Origin: Altererythrobacter sp.
Lineage (GTDB): Bacteria; Pseudomonadota; Alphaproteobacteria; Sphingomonadales; Sphingomonadaceae
NCBI GenBank assembly: GCA_031178065.1
Contig: JAPSJS010000007.1
Coordinates: 17,255 to 81,254 of the forward strand
Length of the DNA: 64,000 nt
Reading direction: 5' to 3'
The position numbers and the translations under genes were made by a program. Under the pieces are notes generated by a model. It had not been told where the DNA came from, did not search any database, and saw nothing but the letters and a program-made list of their open reading frames with translations. Shown piece after piece: positions 35,401-45,054 of this stretch. Every line of letters starts with the position of its first letter. Within the stretch, counting starts at the first letter, position 1.

Positions 35401-35664
35401 ATCAACACCTTCGAAGACTATAACAGCGTCAATGGCGACCCGCCGGCTAATGCCGACTACGCGGATATCCGGAAGTATCCGGAGACGTTCTATCACGATG
35501 TCCGGTTCGAGTATGAAGTGAACGATGACTTCGACTTCAGCTTCGGTGTTGACAACGTACTGGATACCAATCCGCCGCTGGGCCTGACGGGTATCGGCGC
35601 CGGGAGTGGCATCTATCGGATCAAGGGACGCACATTCTACGCGGGCTTCCGCGCAGGGTTCTGA
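32449..35664 (+). CDS. TonB-dependent outer-membrane receptor 2
   Basis: A 1071-residue receptor of the same subfamily as receptor 1, divergently transcribed. Signal peptide cleaved at PAYA-QD (about residue 31), TonB box AVIVVTGS, plug with LNLLDLRGLGTARTLTLVNGRR and GANSAIYGSDAIAGVVNF, barrel ending GFRAGF with C-terminal Phe. No STN domain. Eight cysteines form four close pairs in loop regions. The start ATG follows GGGGGAC with eleven bases of spacing. It is followed by its own terminator and then the Sel1/prolyl-hydroxylase gene. The ligand is unknown; pairing with receptor 1 suggests related or alternative ligands. Confidence 0.92.
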   Translation: MRNTFAIKGRLFAGAGVAALSFAAFGSPAYAQDGETAASVEESAPAEEAVIVVTGSRISRPSLESQVPVTSLQGEEFFEQSSINVGDTLNDLPQLRSTFSQANAGRFLGTTGLNLLDLRGLGTARTLTLVNGRRHVASDILSNGTSVDVNTIPNDLIERVDVVTGANSAIYGSDAIAGVVNFVLRDDFEGVQTRGHFSVNDEGAFPSQYVSVLAGKNFADGRGNVTIHGEYAHQERVYGSDVDFLRRSNGFLVIDTDTGTNPDGTPNSFDGFPDRAFFRDISSASIYYNGLVPITRGSASPECGTGLNSVPFNCTYLFTADGQLVPQTGSRLGTGPIGSIVNSNGQTGNEGKLLSVFPHQERYNINLLAHFEVAEAFVPFIEAKYVRINTQGQQSSPAFVQGVTYGDSRELARLDNPFLSDQARDLIASEILESGYRSSLVRRELLTDGTPDADGDPTPDDFAAIADGSYRFTVARMLTDLGNRDEKSQRDVFRIVGGVRGQFNDDWNYEVSANYGRVEEDTTILGNIIPQRFLLAMDAGVDPTTGEIRCRAQFDPSAAYEYGLPGDAAALADDIANCVPYNPFGAPDNSAAAAYILEDTVSKAQLEQLVFSGFVSGDTSGFFNLPGGPVGFAVGAEYRREELFYQADPLVESGRTFYNALPTFDPDPFEVKEVFGELRVPLLADLPFVDELTLTGSGRISDYDGAVGTVYAYNAGFEWQPIPDIRFRGQYGRSVRAPNLTETSFPITQNFAPGFSDPCLPQNINNSPNRAANCRADMGGLIDNPQFVALPTYSLEILSGSNPNLTEETSDSYTIGAVIQPRFLPGFSLTADYYDIRVNNVITSVSAQQLVNTCYDLPSLDNPFCELINRFQGPGTGPNDEVPGQILDKNLVVSGVNFAARTVRGIDLEAAYRTTFGAANALRTRFMYTHMFERSNFESPTDPDFENVILEELGDPKDEFRWNVDLTLDRFTIGYEMRYIGPMYINTFEDYNSVNGDPPANADYADIRKYPETFYHDVRFEYEVNDDFDFSFGVDNVLDTNPPLGLTGIGAGSGIYRIKGRTFYAGFRAGF

Positions 35665-35685
35665 TCTCGGGCTTCCGATCTACCG

Positions 35686-35719
35686 AAAGGGCCGGGACGT
35701 CAGTTCCGGCCCTTTCTTT
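35686..35719 (+). terminator. Rho-independent terminator after receptor 2
   Basis: AAAGGGCCGG (35686-35695) pairs with CCGGCCCTTT (35706-35715) across a ten-base loop, followed by CTTT. It lies between the receptor stop and the next plus-strand gene, which starts only about 30 bp later, so that gene depends on read-through or a promoter inside this stretch. Confidence 0.8.
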
Positions 35720-35747
35720 ATGTTCGAGCCGCTTGCACATTGATCAG

Positions 35748-36722
35748 ATGCTTTCACGAGTCGAAATCCTGGTTTCGGATGGCAAAGTCGAGGAGGCATA
35801 TCGGCTCCTCGTTTCCGCGGAGGAGCGGGGCAACGCCGAGGCCACCTTCATCCTGGCACAATGGCGCATGGCGGGAACTGCCATCGCCCGCGATCTCGCC
35901 GAAGCAAGACGCCTCTATGGCCGGGCATTTGCAGGGGGGATCGCCGCCGCTCGGGACTGCTACTTGGCGCTGCTTGCCAACGGCGCGGGGAAGAGCGGAC
36001 GCCGTTGGGACGAAGCGCTGCGTTTGATACGACAACTCGCTCCATCGGATGAACACCTTCGGGAGCAGGTCGAGCTAATTGCGGCCATGAATCTCGACAC
36101 GAACGGAAATCCGCGCAGCTTCCCCAAAATGCAGGACGTGCATGGGAACCCACGCATAGCGGTTCTGCGGAACTTCCTCAGCGCATCGGAGTGCGATTAT
36201 CTCATGCGCTTGGCCGAACCGGGGCTGCAGCCTTCCGTGATCGTTCACCCGAACTCGGGCCAGTTGGTTCGAGATCCGATTAGAACCTCAACCGCGGCAG
36301 CATTTCCCTTCGTGGCAGAGACACCGGCATTACATGCGATCAATCGGCGGATCAGCGCAGTAACCGAAACAAGCTATGAGCAGGGAGAGCCAACCCAGGT
36401 ACTGAGCTATGTCGAAGGTCAGGAGTACAAACCTCACAGCGATGCGCTATCGGGCGAGCACAATCAGCGCACCCATACGTTTCTGGTTTATCTCAATGAG
36501 GATTATGAGGGGGGAGAGACCGCCTTCATAAATTTGCGAACCGCCTTTCGTGGACGCCGAGGCGACGCAATCCTCTTCCAGAATGTCGATGCTGGGGGAA
36601 AAGCCGAGCCGCTGGCGGTCCATGCAGGTTTGCCTGTCCGCAGAGGGCGTAAGTTCCTCCTTTCCAAGTGGATAAGAGAGAATCCGCTGGACCTCACTGG
36701 GCCGACCGGCCGTGCACAGTAG
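35748..36722 (+). CDS. Sel1-like repeat protein with C-terminal prolyl 4-hydroxylase domain
   Basis: About 324 residues. Residues 1-100 are Sel1/TPR-like helical repeats (EEAYRLLVSAEERGNAEATFILAQWRM; ARRLYGRAFAGGIAAARDCYLALL). Residues about 130-315 form a prolyl-4-hydroxylase alpha-subunit-like 2OG-Fe(II) domain: QVLSYVEGQEYKPHSDAL (HxD), THTFLVYLNEDYEGGETAF, and LAVHAGLPVRRGRKFLLSKWIRE (distal His and 2OG-binding basic residue). The active site looks intact. Start choice is uncertain: ATG 35748 or an in-frame TTG at 35733; neither has a strong ribosome-binding site. Its position beside receptor 2 mirrors the oxygenases beside receptor 1. Confidence 0.82.
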   Translation: MLSRVEILVSDGKVEEAYRLLVSAEERGNAEATFILAQWRMAGTAIARDLAEARRLYGRAFAGGIAAARDCYLALLANGAGKSGRRWDEALRLIRQLAPSDEHLREQVELIAAMNLDTNGNPRSFPKMQDVHGNPRIAVLRNFLSASECDYLMRLAEPGLQPSVIVHPNSGQLVRDPIRTSTAAAFPFVAETPALHAINRRISAVTETSYEQGEPTQVLSYVEGQEYKPHSDALSGEHNQRTHTFLVYLNEDYEGGETAFINLRTAFRGRRGDAILFQNVDAGGKAEPLAVHAGLPVRRGRKFLLSKWIRENPLDLTGPTGRAQ

Positions 36723-36820
36723 CCTTCTCCCTTTCATCCTTAAGAGGCTCAGCTCAAGGCGTCGTGGTCGCTGAGGACTGGTGTCCTTCGATGGCCGGCC
36801 CACGTTTCTGAAAAATGCTG

Positions 36821-39400
<2,580 letters not shown>

Positions 39401-39430
39401 CGGTGATCCCTCATGCTGGTTACCGGCTCG

Positions 39431-39458
39431 ATATGATGTTGCTAATCTGCAACACAAG
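39431..39458 (-). promoter_or_regulatory. Heat-shock (sigma-32-like) promoter candidate of clpB
   Basis: On the minus strand, CTTGTG (39453-39458), a 16-base spacer and TCATAT (39431-39436) fit the alphaproteobacterial RpoH pattern of a CTTG -35 and a CATAT-like -10, about 30 to 60 bases before the clpB start. A perfect palindrome GGGAAATTTCCC (39470-39481) lies just upstream of the -35. ClpB is a classic RpoH target, which supports the call. Confidence 0.45.
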
Positions 39459-39502
39459 AACACGCCGTAGGGAAATTTCCCGGTGTGTTAGGGGGATATA
39501 GG

Positions 39503-39532
39503 ACCTTCTCCCCCTCGCGCGAAGGAGAAGGT
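39503..39532. repeat. Palindromic ACCTTCTCC/GGAGAAGGT element
   Basis: ACCTTCTCC (39503-39511) and GGAGAAGGT (39524-39532) form a 9-bp stem with a 12-base loop. There is no T-run, and this form resembles dispersed intergenic hairpins of sphingomonads. It separates the clpB promoter from the AT-rich stretch before the HerA-like gene. Confidence 0.5.
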
Positions 39533-39618
39533 GAAAATTTCTACGGCCAGCGGACAGCCGATCGATGTGCAACGATATGCACGCTTCAACCTGCAACAAG
39601 GGCAGAAGATAACATTAG

Positions 39619-39635
39619 ATAACCAATATGGTTAT
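39619..39635. promoter_or_regulatory. Palindrome ATAACCA-ATA-TGGTTAT in an AT-rich spacer
   Basis: A perfect 7-bp inverted repeat lies in the most AT-rich stretch of this neighbourhood (about 39607-39650), 30 bases from the stop of the HerA-like gene on the minus strand and more than 200 bases upstream of clpB. It could be a transcription-factor site or part of a terminator for the HerA-like gene. Confidence 0.3.
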
Positions 39636-39665
39636 TATTGTCAAGTGAAATGTGCGCTTCCGGAT

Positions 39666-41120
39666 TCAGGAGTCACTCGGCGCCCCCGCCTCGATGCCCG
39701 GAACCAACACCGTCCGTCCCCCGCCGAAGTCCTGCCGCACGACGATCAGACCGAGCCGTTCCATATGCTCGAGCAGGCGGCGGATGCGGCCGGGTGAGTT
39801 CGAGCCGTAGACCCGCGCCAGTTCCTCGTCGTCGGGCGCCGACAGGCCTTCCGCCGCGGCCGCGGCAACCGCGAGGTAGGGGGCCAGCACGTCGTCGGGC
39901 ACGGCCTCGCCAAGCTGCAGGATGCGCGCCCGCGCCGGCTCGTCCAGCCGCTCCAGCCGCGCGCTGGCGATGGCGAAACGGCGGCGGAAGGCGACCATGT
40001 CCGGAAGCGGGCCGACGAGCCGCTGCTGGCGGCAGCGGACGAGGAACCCCTGATAGAGCGCGGAAGCGGACTGGAAGGCGCTGCCCTCGTCGCGCGCCAT
40101 CTCGGCGATTACCGCCTGGATCTGTTCGCCGGCACCGCCAGCGGTATCCGGTGCCTCGGCGACCGGCACACGGTCGGCCTCCTGCCGCGCGATGCTGGCT
40201 TCGAGCTGCTCTGGCTTCGGCGCGGGCGGAGGGGGCGGTGGTGGCGCGGCCTTGGCCGCTTCGCCCGCGAGCTCGTCCAGCAACAGCGCTTCCATCTCGT
40301 CAGGCGCGGCGCTGGGCAAGGGCATGAGCCCGTCCTTGCGCGCGACACCGCCCGACTTCACCGGGCCGATCTTCACCGCCACCGGCCGCCGCGTGATCGC
40401 CGGGCCGAGGGCGAGGAAATGCCCGCGCTCCAGCTCGCGGATACGCTCGGCCTGGCGGCGCTCCATCCCGAGCAGGTCCGCGGCGCGCACCATGTCGATG
40501 TCGAGGAAAGTCCGCCCCATCAGGAAGTTGGAGGCTTCCGCGGCCACGTTCTTGGCCAGCTTGGCCAAGCGCTGTGTCGCAACGATCCCCGCGAGCCCGC
40601 GCTTCCGCCCGCGGCACATGAGGTTGGTCATGGCCGAGAGCGTCATCCGCCGCGTGTCCTCCGCGATCTCCCCGGCGACGGCGGGGGCGAACATCTGCGC
40701 CTCGTCGACCACCACCAGCGCCGGATACCAGTGCTCGCGCGGGGCGTCGAACAGGGCGGTGATGAACTGTGCTGCGCAGCGGATCTGCTGCTCGACTTCC
40801 AGCCCTTCGAGCGCGAGCACGACCGAGGCGCGATGCGCGCGGATTCGGCGGGCGAGCGTTTCGATCTCGGCCGGCGAGTAGGCCGCACCGTCGATGACGA
40901 CGTGGCCGAACAGCTCGGCGAGCGTGACGAAATCGCCCTCCGGGTCGATCACGACCTGCTGCACCATTTGCGCGCTTTCCTCGAGCAGGCGGCGCAGCAG
41001 GTGCGACTTGCCGCTGCCCGAGTTGCCCTGCACGAGCAGGCGCGTCGCGAGCAGTTCCTCGATGTCGAAGGTGACGGGCGCGCCGCCCGCGTCATGGCCG
41101 ATGGTGATCTGCGGTTTCAC
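39666..41120 (-). CDS. HerA-like ATPase (DUF87) with extra C-terminal domain
   Basis: A 484-residue FtsK/HerA-superfamily ATPase. Walker A is GNSGSGKSH (32-40), Walker B VVVDE (136-140), followed by SAMTNLMCRGRKRGLAGIVATQR with sensor residues. Unlike the HerA at 60253 it begins almost directly with the ATPase core and has no HAS barrel. A Pro-rich linker (APPPPPPPAPKPE, about 291-303) joins a helical C-terminal region containing a winged-helix-like end (GSNSPGRIRRLLEHMERLGLIVVR). The start is a GTG at 41120. It may act on DNA, but no nuclease partner is adjacent. Divergent from the M16 peptidase. Confidence 0.8.
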   Translation of the reverse strand: MKPQITIGHDAGGAPVTFDIEELLATRLLVQGNSGSGKSHLLRRLLEESAQMVQQVVIDPEGDFVTLAELFGHVVIDGAAYSPAEIETLARRIRAHRASVVLALEGLEVEQQIRCAAQFITALFDAPREHWYPALVVVDEAQMFAPAVAGEIAEDTRRMTLSAMTNLMCRGRKRGLAGIVATQRLAKLAKNVAAEASNFLMGRTFLDIDMVRAADLLGMERRQAERIRELERGHFLALGPAITRRPVAVKIGPVKSGGVARKDGLMPLPSAAPDEMEALLLDELAGEAAKAAPPPPPPPAPKPEQLEASIARQEADRVPVAEAPDTAGGAGEQIQAVIAEMARDEGSAFQSASALYQGFLVRCRQQRLVGPLPDMVAFRRRFAIASARLERLDEPARARILQLGEAVPDDVLAPYLAVAAAAAEGLSAPDDEELARVYGSNSPGRIRRLLEHMERLGLIVVRQDFGGGRTVLVPGIEAGAPSDS

Positions 41121-41305
41121 GGCCCATGCGCCTAGCGATCCGACCCCGCTTACCGGAAGGGGCGACGATCACTTATCCCGAGCGAATCGCGTGCCTCTGC
41201 GGTGCGCGTGGCTTCCGGCCATGCCGTTCGCCGAAAAATCGTGTCGAATCGCTCTTCCCTGCCTAGTGTGCGCCCCCAGGAACGAATCAGTCTCCGGGGG
41301 AAATC

Positions 41306-44215
41306 ATGCGTTTGAAACTCGCTGCGGTCAGCCTTGCCGCGCTGTCGCTTGCCATATCGGTCGGGGCCCAGGCCCAGAATGCCCCAGATCCTGCTGCCCA
41401 CGCGGCGGCCGCCGCAACGGGCGAGCCCGCGCCCGTGTCCGAACTGATCGAAAGCGTCTCGATTCCCTACGAGCAGTTCCAGCTCGACAACGGGCTGACC
41501 GTGCTGGTGCACGAGGACCGCAAGGCGCCGGTGGTCGGCGTTTCGGTGTGGTACGAGATCGGCTCGAAGCACGAGCCCAAGGGCAAGACGGGCTTCGCCC
41601 ACCTGTTCGAGCACCTGATGTTCAACGGCAGCGAGAATTCGCCGGGCGACTTCTTCGAGCCGCTCCAGCAGGTCGGCGCAACCGACTTCAATGGCACGAC
41701 CTGGTTCGACCGCACGAACTACTTCGAGACCGTGCCCACCGGCGCGCTCGACCTCGCGCTGATGCTCGAAAGCGACCGCATGGGTCATCTGCTCGGCGCG
41801 GTGACGCAGGAGAAGCTCGATAATCAGATCGGCGTCGTTCAGAACGAGAAGCGCCAGGGCGACAACCAGCCCTACGGTCTCGTCGAGTACGAACAGCTCG
41901 AAAACCTCTATCCCTCGGGCCACCCCTATCACCATTCCACGATCGGCTCGATGGCCGATCTTTCGGGCGCCACGATGGAGGACGTGCAGAAGTGGTTCCG
42001 CGACCACTACGGCCCGAACAACGCCGTGCTCGTCCTCGCGGGCGACATCGACACCGCGACCGCGCGCGAGAAGGTGACCAAGTGGTTCGGCGCGATTCCC
42101 GCCGGGCCTGAGATCGAGCCGGTTGCCGCGCCTGTGCCGACACTGCCTGAGCCGCTGTCGAAGACGATTTACGACCGCATCGCCAGCCCGCGCCTCTATC
42201 GCATGTGGGCGGTGCCCGGGCTCGACAACCCCGAATACCTGCCGCTTTCGATGGGCGCGACCGTCCTCGGCGGCCTCGCCAGCTCGCGGCTCGACAACGC
42301 GCTCGTGCGCGAGCAGCAGCTTGCGGTGCGCGTCGTCGCAAGCGCGCAGATCTTCGCCCAGGCCGGCCAGTTCGTCGTCTATGCAGATGCCAAGCCCGGC
42401 GTGAGCCAGGAACAGCTCGCCGCCGCGCTCGACGCCGAGATCGCCGAGTTCATCGCCGAAGGTCCGACCGCAGACGAATTGCAGCGCGCGGTTACGACAT
42501 ATGCCGCGGGGCAGATCCGGGGCCTGGAGCAGGTGGGCGGCTTCTCCGGCAAGGCGCCGACTTTGGCCGAGGGTCTGCTCTATTCGGGCAATCCGGCCGA
42601 GTACAAGGAAGTGCTCGAAACCGCCGCCGCGATGACACCCGAGCGCGTCCGCGACGTGACCGCCAAGTGGCTCTCGCGCCCGGTCTTCAAGCTCACGGTC
42701 GAGCCCGGCGAGCGCAAGGAAGGTGGCGAGAACCGCGGCGGGTACTTCACCGGCGTCGGCGACAGCGGCCTTGCCGGCCCTGCATTCTACTCCAGCCCGC
42801 TTTCGATGCAGGCTGGCACTGCCGCGGCCGAAGTCGACCGGTCGACCCTGCCCGAAGTGGGCGAGCTGAAGCCGCTCGACTTCCCGGATATCCAGCGCGC
42901 GACGCTCTCGAACGGGATGGAAGTCTACTTCGCGCGGCGCGACGCCGTGCCGACGGTCAGCGTGCGGGTGAACTTCGACGCCGGCTATGCCGCCGATCCG
43001 AAGGACAAGCTCGGCGTCCAGTCGCTGATGCTGAGCATGATGGACGAAGGCACGACCAGCCTCGATTCGAACGCGCTGGCGATCGCCAAGGAACGGCTCG
43101 GCGCGAACCTCTACACGTATGCCGACATGGACACGACCGCGGTCGGTCTCGACGCCATGGCGCCGAACCTGGCGCCCTCGCTCGAGCTGATGGCGGACTA
43201 TATCCGCAACCCGGCGTTCGATCCCGAGGAGCTCGAGCGTGTCCGCGCGCAGCAGCTCACCCGGATCCAGAACGAGCTCAACAGTCCCGGCGCCATTGCG
43301 CAGCGCGCGCTGGCGCCGGTCCTGTTCGGCGATGCCCATCCCTACGGCATTCCGCCGTCGGGCACCGGCGATCCGGACGTGGTCGCGTCGCTGACCGCGC
43401 AGGAGCTGCGCACCTTCCACGACACATGGCTGCGCCCCGATCTCGCCCGCATCTTCGTGGTCGGCGACACGACGCTGGCGGAGACCACGCGCCTGCTGGA
43501 GGAGGCTTTCGGCAACTGGCAGGCCCCCGCCACGCCAGCGCCGGAAAAGAACTTCGAAGTCGCCGTCCCCGCGCAGGAATCGCGCATCATCCTGATCGAC
43601 CGGCCGAATTCGCCGCAGTCGGTGATCCTCGCCGGGCGCGTGCTCGAGCACAAGGGAACCGACGATCTTCTCGTGCTCGGCGCCGCCAACGAGGTTTTCG
43701 GCGGCAGCTTTCTCAGCCGCATCAACATGAACCTGCGCGAGACCAAGGGCTGGTCCTACGGCGTGCGCAGCATGGTCCAGCAGCCGCTCGACCGCTCCAG
43801 CTTCATGATCTACGCGCCGGTCCAGGCGGACCGCACCGGCGACTCGATCGTCGAGCTGCGCAAGGACCTCATGGCCTACACGGACGAGGGCGAGGGGGTG
43901 ACGGAGCAGGAGCTGACCCGCCTCATCAACGGCAACGTGCGCGAGTTGCCAGGCCAGTTCGAGACCTCGGGCGACGTGCTCGGCGGCATCGTCAATATCG
44001 TCACCTACGGCCGGCCGGACGACTACTACGAGACGCTGAGCGAGCGATACTCGGCCCTCACCGCATCCGAGATCGATGCCGAGGCGATCGAATCGCTCGA
44101 AGAGAACGACCTCGTTTTCGTGGTGGTCGGCGATGCCGACGTGGTCCGGCCGCAGCTCGAAACGACTGGTTTGCCCATCGAAGTGCGGGAGGCGGAAACC
44201 TCGACTGGCGAATGA
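41306..44215 (+). CDS. Exported M16-family zinc metallopeptidase (two-lobe, insulinase-like)
   Basis: A 969-residue periplasmic peptidase. Signal peptide cleaved at AQA-QN (about 24). The first lobe has the inverted zinc motif HLFEH (H99, E102, H103) and the downstream zinc Glu region in VVQNEKRQG. The second lobe, from about residue 520 (FPDIQRATLSNGMEVYFARR), repeats the fold without HxxEH, as usual for M16 proteins with one inactive lobe, and helps bind substrate peptide. A GGGGGA ribosome-binding site precedes the ATG. The gene has its own upstream region, divergent from the HerA-like gene. Confidence 0.93.
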   Translation: MRLKLAAVSLAALSLAISVGAQAQNAPDPAAHAAAAATGEPAPVSELIESVSIPYEQFQLDNGLTVLVHEDRKAPVVGVSVWYEIGSKHEPKGKTGFAHLFEHLMFNGSENSPGDFFEPLQQVGATDFNGTTWFDRTNYFETVPTGALDLALMLESDRMGHLLGAVTQEKLDNQIGVVQNEKRQGDNQPYGLVEYEQLENLYPSGHPYHHSTIGSMADLSGATMEDVQKWFRDHYGPNNAVLVLAGDIDTATAREKVTKWFGAIPAGPEIEPVAAPVPTLPEPLSKTIYDRIASPRLYRMWAVPGLDNPEYLPLSMGATVLGGLASSRLDNALVREQQLAVRVVASAQIFAQAGQFVVYADAKPGVSQEQLAAALDAEIAEFIAEGPTADELQRAVTTYAAGQIRGLEQVGGFSGKAPTLAEGLLYSGNPAEYKEVLETAAAMTPERVRDVTAKWLSRPVFKLTVEPGERKEGGENRGGYFTGVGDSGLAGPAFYSSPLSMQAGTAAAEVDRSTLPEVGELKPLDFPDIQRATLSNGMEVYFARRDAVPTVSVRVNFDAGYAADPKDKLGVQSLMLSMMDEGTTSLDSNALAIAKERLGANLYTYADMDTTAVGLDAMAPNLAPSLELMADYIRNPAFDPEELERVRAQQLTRIQNELNSPGAIAQRALAPVLFGDAHPYGIPPSGTGDPDVVASLTAQELRTFHDTWLRPDLARIFVVGDTTLAETTRLLEEAFGNWQAPATPAPEKNFEVAVPAQESRIILIDRPNSPQSVILAGRVLEHKGTDDLLVLGAANEVFGGSFLSRINMNLRETKGWSYGVRSMVQQPLDRSSFMIYAPVQADRTGDSIVELRKDLMAYTDEGEGVTEQELTRLINGNVRELPGQFETSGDVLGGIVNIVTYGRPDDYYETLSERYSALTASEIDAEAIESLEENDLVFVVVGDADVVRPQLETTGLPIEVREAETSTGE

Positions 44216-44234
44216 GCTTGTTGACATCAGTGTA

Positions 44235-44250
44235 AGCAATCGCGATTGCT
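44235..44250. promoter_or_regulatory. Perfect 16-bp palindrome upstream of a small gene
   Basis: AGCAATCGCGATTGCT is fully self-complementary, and CATCAG (44225-44230) and CTGATG (44249-44254) form an overlapping outer pair. A TTGACA hexamer (44221-44226) lies just upstream; no good -10 was found at 17 bp. It sits between the M16 stop (44215) and the small gene at 44279, so it may be an operator for that gene. Confidence 0.4.
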
Positions 44251-44278
44251 GATGCGCGTTTCAAACGAGGAGATGACT

Positions 44279-44584
44279 ATGTCTGTTGGCGGCACTTACG
44301 ACTGCGTGACCAAGACCCCGATGGGTGAGCAGAAGAGCACCTTCACCGTGGTCCCAAGCGAGGACGGCACGACCTTCACCGGCAGCAATGCCGGCACGCT
44401 CGGTTCGATGGAGGTCAAGGACGGCAAGATCGACGGCAACACGCTGACCTGGAAGATGGACATGACTGTGCCGATGCCGATGACGCTCGAAGGCACCGCC
44501 ACGGTGGACGGCGACCAGCTCACCGGTTCGGTCAACGCCGGCGCTTTCGGCGCCATGCCGATGACGGGCCAGCGCCAGGGCTGA
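44279..44584 (+). CDS. Small beta-rich conserved protein, unknown function
   Basis: A 101-residue protein without signal peptide: alternating strands ([61 protein letters not shown]) ending in MTGQRQG. The pattern of short strands and Gly/Asp turns with a repeated LTG/FTG element resembles small beta-barrel or lipocalin-like proteins seen next to other enzymes in sphingomonads; I cannot name a family. The ATG at 44279 has GAGGAG eight bases upstream; ATG 44273 is too close to it. Followed by a strong terminator. Confidence 0.75.
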   Translation: MSVGGTYDCVTKTPMGEQKSTFTVVPSEDGTTFTGSNAGTLGSMEVKDGKIDGNTLTWKMDMTVPMPMTLEGTATVDGDQLTGSVNAGAFGAMPMTGQRQG

Positions 44585-44607
44585 CACTCGCCTTCGCGAA
44601 GAGAACG

Positions 44608-44641
44608 GGGCCGCCGGAGCGATCCGGCGGCCCTTTTCTTT
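44608..44641 (+). terminator. Rho-independent terminator after the small beta-rich protein gene
   Basis: GGGCCGCCGG (44608-44617) pairs with CCGGCGGCCC (44624-44633), a six-base loop, followed by TTTTCTTTT. Confidence 0.92.
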
Positions 44642-44679
44642 TCGCACCCGGTCCGGCAAGCTCGATTACCGGAGGCGTC

Positions 44680-45030
44680 ATGACCAGGCACCGCATATAT
44701 TCGATGAGCGTCGCGAGCGTGTATCCCCACTACGTCACCAAGGCGGAGAAGAAGGGGCGCACGAAAGCCGAAGTCGACGAGATTATCCGTTGGCTGACCG
44801 GGCACAGCCAGGCATCGCTGGAGGACGAGCTGGCGAAGAAGACCAGCTTCGAGGATTTCTTCGCGCAGGCCCCCCAAATGAACCCCGCGCGCTCGCTGAT
44901 TACCGGGACGGTTTGCGGTGTGCGGGTGGAGGAGATCGAGGAGCCGCTGATGCGCGAGATCCGCTATCTCGATAAACTGATCGACGAGCTCGCGAAGGGC
45001 CGTCCGATGGAGAAGATATTGCGCGCCTGA
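44680..45030 (+). CDS. DUF2200-family protein
   Basis: A 116-residue protein matching the DUF2200 pattern from its start: [38 protein letters not shown], then [32 protein letters not shown] and [26 protein letters not shown]. The family is small, soluble and of unknown function, and is known mostly from bacteria. GGAGG precedes the ATG by a few bases. Monocistronic, convergent with the VOC-family gene 24 bp downstream. Confidence 0.9.
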   Translation: MTRHRIYSMSVASVYPHYVTKAEKKGRTKAEVDEIIRWLTGHSQASLEDELAKKTSFEDFFAQAPQMNPARSLITGTVCGVRVEEIEEPLMREIRYLDKLIDELAKGRPMEKILRA

Positions 45031-45054
45031 GCCGCCACGCGTCCACCGCCGACG

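Noticed and set aside
39531..39797. An 88-codon plus-strand frame starting with GTG after the hairpin at 39503
   Set aside because: It runs into the minus-strand HerA-like gene and its start lies within the repeat; no support for coding.
41150..44239. A 1029-codon open frame on the minus strand opposite the M16 peptidase gene
   Set aside because: It is the mirror of a GC3-rich gene. Its translation is Arg/Gly/Val-rich without family motifs, while the plus strand encodes a full M16 peptidase with signal peptide.
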